A stretch of DNA of 64,000 nucleotides from Molossus alvarezi. Its lineage: Eukaryota; Chordata; Mammalia; Chiroptera; Molossidae. The DNA is taken from contig CM073887.1 of assembly GCA_037176705.1 (NCBI GenBank), positions 30,569,501 through 30,633,500 on the forward strand, written 5' to 3'. How positions within the stretch are numbered: position 1 is the first letter of the stretch; each line of letters begins with the position of its first letter. The notes under the pieces were generated by a model. It did not search any database. It had not been told where the DNA came from and saw only the letters and a list, made by a program, of their open reading frames with translations. The translations under genes were made by a program, and so were the position numbers. Below, piece after piece: positions 1 through 11,721 of this stretch.

Positions 1-537
1 ATGTAGAATAGGGTCCTCACAATTTTGTTATACTGTCTTATACACATTTGCAAAAATACATCAGTGCAAGTTATTGTTAACAAGAGTATTTATGAAATGT
101 TTTCATAAGCGCCTCATACAGAATCAAGGAATTTGATGGGAAAAAAAACATGTAATTTCATATTTTGTGTGCAAATATATTGTGGGGAAAATAAATTCAT
201 TGCCGGCCAGCTGAGCATCACAAATGAACAGATATTTGTGACTATTCCATCTCAGACCCGACTCCATTTTAAAATGAAAATGAGTCTGAACAAATACATT
301 TGTATGCAAATATAACTTGAGCAAATATCAGTTATATAAAGTATGTACATGTAAAATGCAGAAAAGCTATATTTTTTATAAATTCAACAAAGATTTTCTG
401 ACAGTCTACTAAAGTTTAGGCATTCTATGAGACAGTAGGAAAATAGGGATACAACCCCTGCTTTCTAGTACAGTGATGTGCAACTCTGTCTCTGTTTTAA
501 TATTACTTATGGAGGTATTAAGGTAAAGAAGACACCT
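1..537. other. Unassigned AT-rich DNA
   Basis: No gene, RNA or recognisable repeat is seen. Short open frames here lack any protein-like pattern and overlap on both strands. Confidence 0.6.
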
Positions 538-692
538 GGCCCTGGCTGGGTAGGTCAATTGGTTAGAGTATCATCCCTATATGCCAAGGTTGCAAATTCA
601 GTTCCCAGCCAGGCACATTAAGAATCAATCAAAGAATGCATAAGTAAGTGGAACAACAGATCGATGTCTCTCTATCTCTTTCCTTCTCACCT
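538..692 (+). mobile_element. Old tRNA-derived bat SINE (Ves-like, group A)
   Basis: The head reads CCTGGCTGGGTAGGTCAATT then GGTTAGAG (A-box-like), followed by a B-box relic (GCAAATTCAGTTCCCAG) and a CT-rich body (GATCGATGTCTCTCTATCTC). The A-rich tail is lost and no clean target-site duplication is visible, so this is an old or damaged copy. The middle of the element is shortened. Confidence 0.8.
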
Positions 693-2046
693 AACCCACT
701 TTTGAAAAATGTGATTTTTGAAAATACAGCCTTCTCTATATGGTTCACTGTGTGAGGAAGACATAATAAAAATAATCCTAAGAACACTGCAGAGATATGC
801 CCTGGATACAAAATGTTTTCCCAAAAAGTTATTTTATGAGTCTCAGATTTCTTGATTTAGGTTTCCAGAGATAGAGGGTAAAAAAATAAAACAATATATA
901 TTTTTTTCAAATCATGAGCTATAGAATAGATTAGGTTAGAGAGGCAACTACAGACTGATCATGAAGGATGCTAAGCATTCTGGAGTCTTCTTTGAAGGCA
1001 ATAGGGACTCACGTAATTGTAAGTAAAAAGAGTTATCTCTATATTTTAGAAGGCAAGCTCTGGCTGCAGAGTTAACATCTAAAGTCTCCATTAATTGAGA
1101 GTTAAGGAAGACAAAGATAAATACAATCGTATTATGAAAACTGAACAAGTGAATTTGAGAAAACGTTGGAGGATCAATTGACGGAAATGGTGACTTGTGT
1201 TGGGGCGATGATGGAGGGAACAATAGAGATCAGCCCTCCAATCCCAGTTTTATTATGATATCCTCAGAGACCATCCCCCAATCTACCTATATTATTTCTC
1301 TTTTAACTCTCCACATATGATAGTTCTTTTGTCATTGCACGTATCAAGATTTAAAACTGTATTTTATTTCCGTATTTATCAATGTATACTGTCTTGTTAA
1401 ATCATGCATCTAAGAAGGTGAGAACCATGGTTTTTGTTTATAACTGTTTCTGATTCTTAGAATAAATATTAGTAGATTAATAAGCATGTGTTAAGGACTA
1501 TAAATGGAAAAATAAACCCAAAGTATCCATTATACAGTTCTATTCTGCTATCAGAATGTATTCTCTGTATCTAAGCGATTTGAACTTTTATTTCCAGCCA
1601 TTGTGTGGTGTTTGTTCTCTTCCTGTGCTATTCTTTATACTCTATTCCCTCTTTTCTCCTGTAAAAGTATCCCAATAATACTCATTCTTTAATATTTTGT
1701 TTTAAAATTTTCATGTATAGTTGGGAAAGAGCTGGAAATACTGAGTGAACAGTATACCCAGTTAGAAGATCACCCAAAAGATGAATAAGCAGGATAAGGA
1801 AATGGGATGTTATCTTTGTAAATTCTGGGGAAAAGGTAGGTTCTGAAAAGACTGGTGGGCAAAGTCACATATTGATCCCAAGACTAACTTGAACTAGGTC
1901 TGAGAGCAGAAGTGTGGACACCAGAGAAGTGAATGTGATGCTTTGGTGTCAAATGTGGTATTCCTTCAGTCAGTAGGTGTACACGAACAGCCCTTGTCCT
2001 CGTACTAGTGCCCCCTTTGTGAATAAATAGAAACCGGGCAATACAT
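693..2046. other. Unassigned DNA with a possible L2-like relic
   Basis: No gene is seen. Around 1390-1490 the text (AAGGTGAGAACCATGG, then AATAAATATTAGTAG) loosely resembles the 3' end of ancient L2 elements. That match is by eye and weak. The rest is unassigned. Confidence 0.4.
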
Positions 2047-2110
2047 ATTATTTATATATATATATATATATATAAATTATTTATATATATATATATATAT
2101 ATAAATAATT
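2047..2110. repeat. AT microsatellite made of two identical 29-bp units
   Basis: Positions 2047-2075 and 2076-2104 are exact copies of a 29-bp unit that begins ATTATTTATATA and ends TATATATAA. The unit is largely self-complementary, so the tract can fold back on itself. It is a (TA)n run that was duplicated as a block. Confidence 0.9.
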
Positions 2111-2879
2111 TCAGACATGTGGAATTAATCAATTTAGGACCATAATCACTGAGAGAAGAAAAATGAACAAAGTGATCACTATAACAGCCCCCCCACTTTC
2201 TGCCTGGAGGTAAATCCTGGTGTGAAGTAGGGGATACAATTCATAAAGTGCCTTAGAGTCTCATCAAATTAGGGAGAAACAGAGTTTGGAATTTGGAGAG
2301 ATTAAAACCACTAGATATAAAGGGCAGAAATCAAAAGAGGGGATAATGTTTTGATTAAAGATTATTCAGTGCATAGGTCAGATGAGAATCCAAAACGCCA
2401 GGCAGAATACAGGTGCTAGGGAAAGCTACACTACTGGTGAGCACGTTTGCAAACACAGTTAGGGCTGGAGCCCATGGAGAGTTCTCACCTGCTGAAGCTG
2501 AGCAACACCACTCTACATACAGAGCATTCAGAAGACACGCTAGATGGGCCATGTCTTAGTACCAGTCTTAAAGTAGACCTAGGATAAAGTTGGTATCCAC
2601 TCACCCCAACAAAGTTTATAAACAACTTTCAAGAGAGTTAAGCTTATTGGGAAACAATTTATCTATTGATTGGATACATCATACTTCCACATTCGTAAAA
2701 TGAACACAGTTTAAAAAAAAACACTACCCTCAATAACAGAACATTGTTAATTGTCTAACAAATCATAATAAGAGTAGACATGCAAGAAGCAACCAAATGT
2801 AAACCAAAACCAGAAAAAATATATAATCAACAACAGTATAAGAACAATAAAATAGGTCAGTGGCCTGTATGCAAGCGCT
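2111..2879. other. Unassigned DNA
   Basis: No convincing gene or classified repeat is seen. A C8 run lies near 2187. The last 200 bp may belong to the L1 5' region that follows. Confidence 0.4.
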
Positions 2880-3345
2880 CCGCGAAGCAGGGCAGAACTC
2901 GGTCTCCCAGGTTTCCCAGTGGGAGAACGGGGTGAGGGACGGGGTGAGGGGAGTCAGAGCTGCACAGTAATTTGGGGGAGGGGTCAGAGATGGTAGAATC
3001 ACTAAATGAGAACTTTAAAAGAGTCATAATATTTATAAAAATTTCAATTTAACCATGAAGATGATGGGGAAGGACATGGAAGACATTTTTAAAAGGAAAC
3101 AGATAGAACTTGTAGAACTTGAACATTACATAGATAATGTATGATATATAAATTCACTGAATAGATTTAACAGCAGATTAAAATTACTGAAGAAAATACG
3201 AGTGAAAATTAGAACGTAGGAATAGAAATTATCCAAATAGAGTAAAGAGAGAAAAGAGAGTGAAGAAAAAAGAACAAATTTTCATTAACCTGTAGAGTAA
3301 CATAAAGCAATCTAACATGTATGTCTTAGAGTCTCTGAAGGGCAA
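2880..3345 (+). mobile_element. Decayed L1 5' UTR / start of ORF1 (old L1M-type)
   Basis: A short GC- and CpG-richer patch (2875-2985) is followed by text typical of the start of old mammalian L1 ORF1: AAATGAGAACTTTAAAAGAG (near 3004), TTAACAGCAGATTAAAATTA (near 3168), then GAAATTATCCAAATAGAG and CTAACATGTATGTCTTAGAG near the end. Stops and indels leave no open frame. The rest of the L1 is absent, so this is an isolated 5' fragment. Confidence 0.55.
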
Positions 3346-5958
3346 CAGAGAAACAGAGCGAGACACGAGAGCTAGCCAACAAAGGCCGATGCAGATAGTT
3401 TAGGACAGACACACTGTAGACACTGGGGAAGGCAGGCGGTTGTGTTAACTGTGCCTGCCATTGATAAAGCTGGTGCAAACTGTTCCTGTGACCAAATTGG
3501 AAATTAAAATATACTTAATCATATGGAAGCTATTTATGAAATACCTACTTTTTGTCACAAGCTGGTCTAGGTTCTGGGTAGTGACTACCTTAAACTCTAA
3601 GAATTAAACTCTTGATGGATTTTTAGAATGGATTATACCAAGAAAACTCTGTAGGGGACATCTGCTCTCCAGTAATGGGTGCCACTGAGGGCCTGAATTT
3701 GTTTAATGGCATGCTGGATAAGACGGTGGGTTTAAAAGGCTTTATTAAGACAGAATATAATTTTATCATTGACTGAATATAGGTGAGGAATAATTCATAG
3801 TAGATTTGGAATTTTGAAACATCAGAGAAAGAAAGAAAAAAACTGTGTAGAAAAGGAAATGTTCTAAAGTGTGTATATAAATGATTCAAAGAACTAACAA
3901 GTTAGAAATATCAAGAAAATGAATCACAGGGTTAAATCATGTGAGGTCAGTCTTGCGGATTTAGATTTGGGAGTTATTTTCATTTTATTTATAGTCTCCC
4001 TTCATGCCTAAAACTGCACTAGGCACTCAGTAAATTTTAGCAGAAAAAATTATTTTGTTTAATTGATGAATGTGATTGGTGAATGTGTCAGAGAAGACTG
4101 CCATCTTTTTCAGGCTGAGTGATAAAGCAGAGAAAGCCCTTCACGCTTGGAACGCTTTACCTCTACTTAGCCTAAAGCCACACTCTTAAGAGTGGCAATG
4201 GGAACGCATTGCAAGCGTGACTGTAGGTTAGACTTTTTATAGAAGACACTTCGCATATTTTCAAAAAACATAAAAAAAGTTAAAGGGCAGTGGGCACCAG
4301 CCTTTGCTGAGTTTGGACACGTGGAATTGAACTCATGAGAACACAATGAACTGGTTGCTTATTGAGGAAAAGGTAAGACACTGTAAATTTAACTAGGTCA
4401 CAAAGCAATGAGAATAAAACTGATCTGAGCTGGTGTAATTTCTCATCATAAACTTAAAATACAGCACACATAAATATTTCCAAATGTTAATGCTTTTACA
4501 GTATAACAGTCCATGACCATAAAGTCTGCAGTGCGGAAAACAGTGTAATCATCTGATATTTAAAGCACTGATTAGGAGGAGGTAAGCAATTGTAGCAAAG
4601 TCTACGGAACTGTTAACATTTCAAAGTATTAAGGAACAATGCAGCCTTTGGGCTGCCTCAGGCGGCCTTTCAATTGCAAAATCTTGTGTGGTGTGTGTGA
4701 TCTGTGGCACCGCTACTAGCCTCTGTCTAGGTGGGTCCATCCAGATCAATCTCAGCATCTAGGCTGTTTATAAAAATAGTACAGCCAAAATCAGCGGGGT
4801 TTCATATCAGTTGTGTTGAGGACTTTTATTTCATATTGGTATGTAGAGCAATTTCTTTTTGTTTCCATTGTGAGCATTTAATATGAAGAATCGTTCACTA
4901 GGTATTGAAGAATTGAAAAGATAAAAGTGGAGTAATAAGGTGCGATGAGGGTGGCACTTGTGGAAAACACTCACCACCCCCTAGAGTTGGAGGCACAAAA
5001 GGAAGAGGTTGAATAATTAAAACTTAGAAGCTTAGAGGAACAGCCCCACATGGGACACAGAACTGCTGTAAGTGGCCCTTCTTAGCTAGTGGTGGATTTT
5101 CCAAACCAGCAGAGAGGTCCTACTGAGTTGGGAGTCAGTCCTCTGAGCCAGCGGTGGGGCTGGCTGGTGTTGATGCCTCTGAACAGCATAATAAGATGGA
5201 CTTGTGGGGGTTAGAAACACTGTTATGATCATCAGCTTCGGCTAGATGGATGGCCGAAACCATAACATGGACCCAGCTGGCAAAGGAGAAATGTGGCTTT
5301 CAGAGTTTCAGCCCCAGTATCACCAAAGCAGAGGAGAGAGGGTTAGATTTGAAGCTGAAGGGTAGCAGATTGATAACTGCCATAATGTTATGGCATTACT
5401 AGATGGAATTCACCTTCTCTCTTTCTTGCTTATTTTTACAGAAACCCATAAACTTTTCAACTATCTGAGATATGTCATTACTTACACTCAACACCTTCAC
5501 ATTTTGCTTACTTTCCAAATCTTTGTAAAGTGATTGGTTGTAGCCATAAAGTTTACTTTATTCTTCTGGGTATAAAAAAAAAAAAAAATGATAGATAAAA
5601 GTTAGGATGCCTGTTTCACTTTGTTGTTTGGCCAACTGAGCAATTATTTTGTAGAAATCTAGTCTGTGTTGATGATGAATCTTGGCAGTCCCAGCTACTC
5701 AGACTATGGAACCATTTTAGTCCTTTTGAATCCTGGCTTATAACAAGAATCTCAGACTCAACTTTCCATCATTTGCTATTTTTTAAATTTACTTTAAGTT
5801 CATTAAAAAGCATTTCAAAATATTTGTCTTTCTAAAAGACTAAGAGACTTTTTCATTGTTTTCTATAACAGTGGAACTGTTATGCTAGTGATAAAAGTGT
5901 TTTCAATTAATTCAGTTTCTCTCACTTTCTAAAACATTCATTGTTTTAAAAAACATGC
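3346..5958. other. Unassigned DNA with weak ancient-repeat traces
   Basis: No gene is seen. Near 3530-3580 the text TATTTATGAAATACCTAC then GTCTAGGTTCTGGG recalls a common ancient mammalian repeat. Near 4003-4045 GGCACTCAGTAAATTTT recalls an L2/MIR tail. Positions 4950-5400 are richer in GC and look repeat-like, but I cannot name the family. An A-run lies at about 5574-5588. Confidence 0.35.
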
Positions 5959-6310
5959 ATGGTATCTCACCAGTCTCTAAATCATTGTTGATTTAATATA
6001 TAGATACATACACAGAAAAATGCACATTCACACACATACATATTGTTTTATATACATGTATACAATTTATAAAGAAGTTTGACAGAAGATATAATTAGTT
6101 TATCCAATATCATTAAAAAGTTATTGGTCACTAATTCAAGAGCTTTCTAATGATTATGTCCTCTTTTTAGCAGACTTGAACATAATATAAATCATTTTAT
6201 GGTTGTTAAATATATACTGGTGAATATGACTATCAATGCCTTACCCGTGTACTACTCATTATTTATTTACTGGACAATTATTAGATGAATGGTATCTCAC
6301 CAGTCTCTAA
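5959..6310. repeat. 22-bp direct repeat, 330 bp apart
   Basis: The 22 bases at 5959-5980 (ATGGTATCTCACC then AGTCTCTAA) recur exactly at 6289-6310. Flanking bases differ on both sides of both copies. The 308 bp between them are AT-rich and show no A-tail or terminal inverted repeats, so a standard transposon with target-site duplication is not evident. Confidence 0.85.
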
Positions 6311-6459
6311 GATTATGATCAATTCTCTTCAAAACCAAATTTCTCTTCTAAATCAAATAACTACTATAGAATTTAGTTTAAATATTAAATTATTCATGTC
6401 TCATTTTAAAAGATGTCATCCAAGTGAGATAAAAAAAAGACTACCCGTTTATATTGGCA

Positions 6460-6640
6460 ATATATTTAAGATGAATATTAGGGAGGTAGAAGAGGGTAAA
6501 AGGGGAGTAATGACTTTAGGAAGTGAACATATAATACAATATACAGATGAGGTATTATAGAATTGTATACCTGAAAAGTATATAATTTATTAATCAATGT
6601 CACCCTCATAAATTCAATAAAAATGAAAAATATTAATCTA
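6460..6640 (+). mobile_element. L1 3' end (3' UTR fragment)
   Basis: The segment contains TATAGAATTGTATACCTGAA, TATATAATTTATTAATCAAT, then GTCACCCTCATAAATTC and AATAAAAATGAAAAAT. This matches the 3' terminus of laurasiatherian L1 elements (a TTGTACACCTGAAA-like motif followed by CCAATGTCACCCCAATAAAT-like text). No ORF2 remains, so it is strongly 5' truncated or its upstream part is too decayed to see. Confidence 0.65.
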
Positions 6641-8864
6641 TTCTAAACTCAACCTTAGAAACTATAACTAAATAGCAATTTGGGAAGAGAGAATAAAATC
6701 GAGTGATGGCATATAGCAATCCTTGCAGTAGTTATAGATTCAGTAGTAGATGTTTAGGTTCCTTCTGACATTTTCTGAACATGATTGCTACCTCTAGAAT
6801 TCTCTTTATTATCATTAAATGAATTTAAAATCAAGAAGAAAATAGTGACAGTGGCCAGTGTTTTACATACATCTTTTCTTACTATTTTGATGATTTGGGG
6901 AAATACCTGTTTGAAATACTACTTCTATATAACAAGAACCTACAAGATTCTGATTATCAAAGCCATACATTTGTGACAACAAATATGACCCCAGTGTTAA
7001 ACCCATTTTTGGGTAAAGTGGGTGAAACAAAACAAATTTGGGTATAAATTCTGTAGAAAAATGTGTTTGAAGAGTATATGTAAAACATTGAAAGCACTTA
7101 ACTGCTTGAGATAATTCAACAAAGGTTGAAATAAGTTCATTTAAAGTTATATGTCTCCTTATTATCAATATGTATTTTTCTTAGCATTTAATCCTACCTT
7201 AAGAACATAGCCAAGGGTGATTGCAGATTTTTATACATCAATTAATGAGCTTTCTCTGGTACTATATATTCTAGTCAACTGTTCATATATGGTGCTATGA
7301 CAATTTATGTTATACAATGATATTTGTTCAAGTATTCAATATATTATTTAATTTTAGTTTACTTTTTAATAAAATTAGGTACTGGAAAATAAACACCACT
7401 AATATTAATAATATGAGGTCTAAAATTCCTGTTCTTAATGCAATTATAATGACCTGGAAATAATTAGGTGTTAAAGGCACCCAATTTGAATCCTATTTTA
7501 AAAATTCACTGATTTTTTTAAAGCATAGTCTCTATATATTCTATTGTGAAATAAAAATATAAAATTAAAAATACATAAAATGCTAAAGATACATTGTCAA
7601 AAGATGACAAAAATTTAATAATATATTTTACTCTTTGAAGATAGATTCTCTTCATCACTCTAGTGTTTATTATTTCACTGTGGTAACCTGATTTGTTGAT
7701 ATAAATTCACAAAAAGTCATGTAGTAAAAAAGAGGGTTTTTAAAATTAATCAGGTATGATTCATGCATTTATGCTTACAACACGTTCTGTTTCTTGTTTT
7801 AACAATTTGACTAGTTAGCTAATAATTTGGTTTACTCCTTCCTTCTAGAAAAAAGATGGGAGGAAAGGAGCAATAAATGAAGCCAAGTCATTTAAACAAT
7901 ACCTAAAAGTTAATGAGGATGTTTACTGACAGCAGTACTACTGGTAGCCAGGATTCTGAAAATGGTCTTTCTTTGCTTAATTGCAATGACATTTTCTGTC
8001 TGATACAAAAGACTTTCTGGGGTAGTGGGGGGAACTACCAAAACTGTGAACCCTGCTGGATGTCTCAATAGTTATGTTAGTTTTATCCATCTGTCCACAC
8101 CAAATTATCCTCAGGACCCAAAGCTGGGGTTCTTAAAGCTACTCAAAGCTTACAAAATAAAGCTTAAAAAACAAAATGAAGACAAATAATGTAAGATTCT
8201 AGTTTTCTGGCAATATTTCCTGCATGTATACTAAACATTCTTCTACCACTTTGACTTAAATAAAAATAATAATTCATAAAAAGCAAGTAATCACAGAAAA
8301 AGTTAATCTTTAGATATTTTTAATGATTAAAGAAGCTATATATTGCAAATGATACAGTATTACTAAAAATATATATATACATTCTATCTGCAAGTATTAA
8401 ACTCTAAAATACTAGCATTAGAAAATGTTGATTGTGTTAAAATGCTAGCTTCTAAAGGCAAAAAAATTCAATTATATTTTCTTGCTTTCAAATTTCTTAT
8501 AACATAATGGAGAAAACAAGATCTATAAAATAGGATAATTCTAGTATTATAGATGGCAGTATATTTAAGGCTATAATATTTGCTAAAACCATTTATATAG
8601 AAAGTTAAATGAAGAGGGAAGCAATGTAGGGTGTGTCAGGTGACAAAACAAAACCAATTTAGTAATTAGATTGATGTCCTTATTCAGGGGGAAACAATCC
8701 ATGGACTGGGAGACTGCAGGACTCACAAGTAACACTGCACTATTCCCCGGGGACTGGGGCAAGAGCAATTTTATAGAGCTTTAGAAGAGGCAATGTAGAA
8801 ACAATGTATTTAGCCAGGAGGTTTTGGATTTCCTTATAAGGCCAGAAGGTCATATTTTCTAGGT
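6641..8864. other. Unassigned AT-rich DNA
   Basis: About 2.2 kb with no supported gene or classified repeat. It holds short A/T runs only. Confidence 0.5.
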
Positions 8865-9131
8865 CAGCGATTTTCAACCCCTGTGCTGCCAGAATTTTTA
8901 AAACATGCAGTACCTGACCATTTAGTCAGTAGCACTGACCTCTTTTCCCTTAGACTGTCAAATGAAAAAATGACAACAGTCAACACAAAGTAGCCATCGG
9001 GTGTGCATGAAGCCAAATTATATCTATTTTTTTTGTTATATCAGCAAAAAAAAAAAAGTATTTTTGGTGTGCCTCAGATTTTTAGTAATTAGTTTCTGTG
9101 TGCCATGAGTGAAGAAGGTTGAAAATCGCTA
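8865..9131 (+). mobile_element. Miniature hAT-type DNA transposon (non-autonomous)
   Basis: The element begins CAGCGATTTTCAACC and ends GGTTGAAAATCGCTA, giving terminal inverted repeats of about 15 bp with only the outermost base mismatched. The flanking 8-mers are TTCTAGGT (8857-8864) and TTGTGGGG (9132-9139), which agree at 5 of 8 positions, as expected for a decayed hAT 8-bp duplication. At 267 bp there is no room for a transposase. Strand is arbitrary. The CAGNG...CAACC terminus is typical of hAT elements, a group that expanded in bats. Confidence 0.75.
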
Positions 9132-9940
9132 TTGTGGGGTAAGGGAAGCTAGCTAAAGCTGAGCTGGAGAATTGTGACTGGCGCATGTTAGGTTTACTTG
9201 ACCGGTGTTTCCCAATTGTGCAGGCTGAATGCGGTTTAGATTTGTGACGTGGGCTGGGCTACTGGGGTGGCTTTCATTTTGTGCTCCTGAGACAGTGACA
9301 ATCAAGGGGAAATGGTAAGGAAGGATGTATTAAAGTGTGACACCTAATGTGCACTCTATAGGACATTTGTGGCTAAGATTCCAGCTAGCTTCTACTTTCT
9401 AAAGCCGCTGGTGCCGTTAACATTCATATCTCCAAGAATGAATATCAGGATCTGTTTGATTCTCCTCACAAGTGTAACTAAACAAATTAATTAATTGGGT
9501 AATGTAGATTTTGCTAAAGTTTGTGTACCAGAAGAAAATGTAATAACATATTTTTGTAAAATATAAATTAATATAAAATTTTCTTAGACACCCATTTTCC
9601 AATCTCCACTGTGCCTACTCAGATTTCTTTTCAAGTATTCCCTTAATAGTGGCAACCTTGCTAATAACATTATTTTCTCTTTCCTAGAGTTTGAGACGTT
9701 CAAATCCTTCTCCTCTTTATTATGTAGAACATCTCAGGGTGAGCCCAGGCCTCACTTTCAAATTTACATATCCCAGTTCAAAGAAGGCTGCCTCCTCTTC
9801 ACAGACCCATTTCCCTATGTGTGCCATTTGAGATTCCATTTTTGTGTCTTTGAGCATTATCATGGTTATACCTTCACTTTAGCTAATTTCTGAGAATCAA
9901 TATCACTCTCCTAAAGAGGAATTTTTGAAGATACATGTTT
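9132..9940. other. Unassigned DNA
   Basis: No gene is seen. Positions 9640-9900 are pyrimidine-richer (ACATATCCCAGTTCAAAG, GCTGCCTCCTCTTCACAG) and may be an ancient LINE-type repeat, but I cannot place it. Confidence 0.4.
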
Positions 9941-10105
9941 TTCCCATGAATAGTTCTAATTTGGGGTATGTGTATTATGCTCTCAGACAGGCATCCTTTT
10001 TAACCATTCAACTTAATGGAGCCCCATTGTCATTATACCATATTACCCTGATTTACGTTCTGTGTAGAACCTGAACATCTAGTCTAATTCCTTGTGCAGG
10101 TATTT
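9941..10105 (+). repeat. Left arm of a perfect 165-bp inverted repeat
   Basis: From TTCCCATGAATAGTTC to CTTGTGCAGGTATTT this arm is the exact reverse complement of 12086-12250. I compared it block by block and found no mismatch. Identity stops abruptly at both ends: flanks ATACATGTTT and TCCGAATGG have no counterpart at the other arm. There is no A-tail, terminal inverted repeat or target duplication, so it does not look like a transposon insertion. Confidence 0.95.
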
Positions 10106-10827
10106 TCCGAATGGAAAAGATCAAATAAAACTCAGACTAAGAAATAAAAATGGATAGTGCAGGCTAAAATGGGAGATTAAAACTTGTATAATAAAGGTTT
10201 TATATTTGTAAATAAAGGTAGATGAGTTTGCTAATTGAAAGCCAGGTGATTTTTCTTTCATTTTTGAGAATGATAAATGATTTTGGGGGATTACAATCCA
10301 GTGTGGTAAGTATCAGTAGCACCTTAGCAATCGTGACAGTTTTGATGTACAAGAATTAAACTTTGAAGAAATGTGATGACGGGTCACAGTCTGGGTCAAA
10401 GGTGTAAGAGTGTGAATAGAAAACTCCTGAAGCAAACCAAATACGGGATGACTGAGTTTCAAGTCAAGTAGGGACAATGGGGACAGAGATGGAGAGTGAA
10501 TCTGCATACATGGTAAAAAGCTGGCCTCTAATGGAATGATCACATACTAAGTGAGATAATTACTTAAATAATTACCTGAAACTGACAGGATGTTGGTAAA
10601 TTTTTTGAAGTACGACTAAATTTTGTCTTTGCCTGATTAAGTTTACAATCAATTTTTTTTTCTCTCCCAATTCCAAATTACTACAAATAACAGTCTGTGG
10701 AAATGTTCAAAATCCATGTAGAAAGTTCATATTTTCATTTGCTTTCATTTTATAACACACTCTCTTTTCAGTGCAATAGTATATAAAGGAGCTCTTTTAC
10801 TTGTAGAATTAAAAAAAAAAAAAAAAA
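10106..10827. other. Unassigned DNA between inverted-repeat arm and SINEs
   Basis: No gene is seen. A 17-bp A-run at 10811-10827 abuts the next SINE and may be part of its insertion site or the tail of an older element. Confidence 0.5.
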
Positions 10828-11073
10828 GCCCTGGCCAGGGCCACTGTGGCTCAATTAGGTGCAGCGTCACCCTTGTCCTTGCACTGAGAAGTTGCCAGTT
10901 TGATTCCCGATCAGGGCACATACCTAAATTATGGGTTCGATCCCCGGTGGGGTTGTATACGGGAGGCAATTGATCGATGTTTTTCTCATACATTAATGTT
11001 TCTCTCTCTCTCCCTTCCCCTCTCTCTAAAATTAGTAAAATCTTATCCTTGGGTGAGTATTAAAAAAAAAAAA
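10828..11073 (+). mobile_element. Bat SINE, group A body with group B tail
   Basis: The head is GCCCTGGCCAGGGCCACTG, the B box GTTTGATTCCCGATCAGGGC, and the middle GGTTCGATCCCCGGTGG, all group A. Yet after the CT-rich body the copy ends in TATCCTTGGGTGAGTATTA and an A-run, which is the group B tail. The next SINE starts at 11075, directly after the A-run, so the two form a head-to-tail pair. Confidence 0.88.
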
Positions 11074-11074
11074 A

Positions 11075-11298
11075 GCCCCAGCCGGTTTGCCTTAGGGTTA
11101 GAGCGTTGGCCTGCAGACCAGAGAGTCCTGGGTTCGGTTCCCATAAGGACATATACCTTGGTTGCAGTTTGTTCCCGGCCCTGGTTGGGGTCATGTGGTC
11201 GGCAACCATCGATGTGTCTCTCTCACATCGATGTTTCTCTCTCTTCCTCCCTCTCTCCCTCATACTCTATCTGAAGATAAATGCAAAAAAAAAAAAGA
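11075..11298 (+). mobile_element. Bat SINE, group B
   Basis: The head is GCCCCAGCCGGTTTGCC with A box TTAGGGTTAGAGCGTTGG and B box GGGTTCGGTTCCC, then the group B middle TTGGTTGCAGTTTGTTCCC. It ends CATACTCTATCTGAAGATAA followed by ATGC, an A-run and GA repeats. It sits immediately downstream of another SINE in the same orientation. Confidence 0.9.
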
Positions 11299-11433
11299 GA
11301 GAGAGAAAGAAAAATGAAAATGACATTCCAAATTAGCAACAATCTGTTTCCCCTCTAGATTCTATGCATAATGTTTATTCTTAATTCGAAATGCACAAAA
11401 ATTACTGAGTTCTTATTAATAAGATTATCCTAT

Positions 11434-11449
11434 TCTTCTGAATATTCTT
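11434..11449. repeat. Target-site duplication of the 11450-11705 SINE
   Basis: TCTTCTGAATATTCTT occurs here and again, perfectly, at 11706-11721. This 16-bp duplication brackets the SINE exactly. Confidence 0.95.
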
Positions 11450-11705
11450 TTTTTTTATTTTTTTTTTTATCCTCACCTGAGGACATTTTTCCATTTTTTG
11501 TACAGATAGAGTGGGAGGGAGAGAGAGGGAGAGAGAGAGAGAGAAACATCGACGTGAAGGGACACATCGAGTGGCTGCCACCCGCACGACCAACCAGGGC
11601 CGGGGACAAACTGCAACCGAAGTACATGCCCTTAGCGGGAACCGAACCTGGCTCTCTCCGGACGGCAGGCCAACACTCTAACCGCTGAGCCAAACCGGCC
11701 AGGGC
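11450..11705 (-). mobile_element. Young bat SINE, group B, with perfect 16-bp TSD
   Basis: Reading on the minus strand, it starts GCCCTGGCCGGTTTGGCTC, has B box GGTTCGGTTCCCGC, the TTGCAGTTTGTCCCCGGCC middle, and a CT-rich body. The tail carries GTCCTCAGGTGAGGATA followed by the A-run (seen here as T-rich 11450-11468). The perfect duplication and well-kept head mark it as one of the youngest insertions in the window. Open frames on both strands across it are SINE sequence. Confidence 0.96.
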
Positions 11706-11721
11706 TCTTCTGAATATTCTT

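Noticed and set aside
5959..6310. Direct repeat as attachment sites of an integrated element
   Set aside because: The enclosed 308 bp has no gene, tail or inverted ends, and this is a vertebrate genome context.
10900..11274. 124-codon frame spanning two SINEs
   Set aside because: It is made entirely of SINE sequence and the A-run between them.
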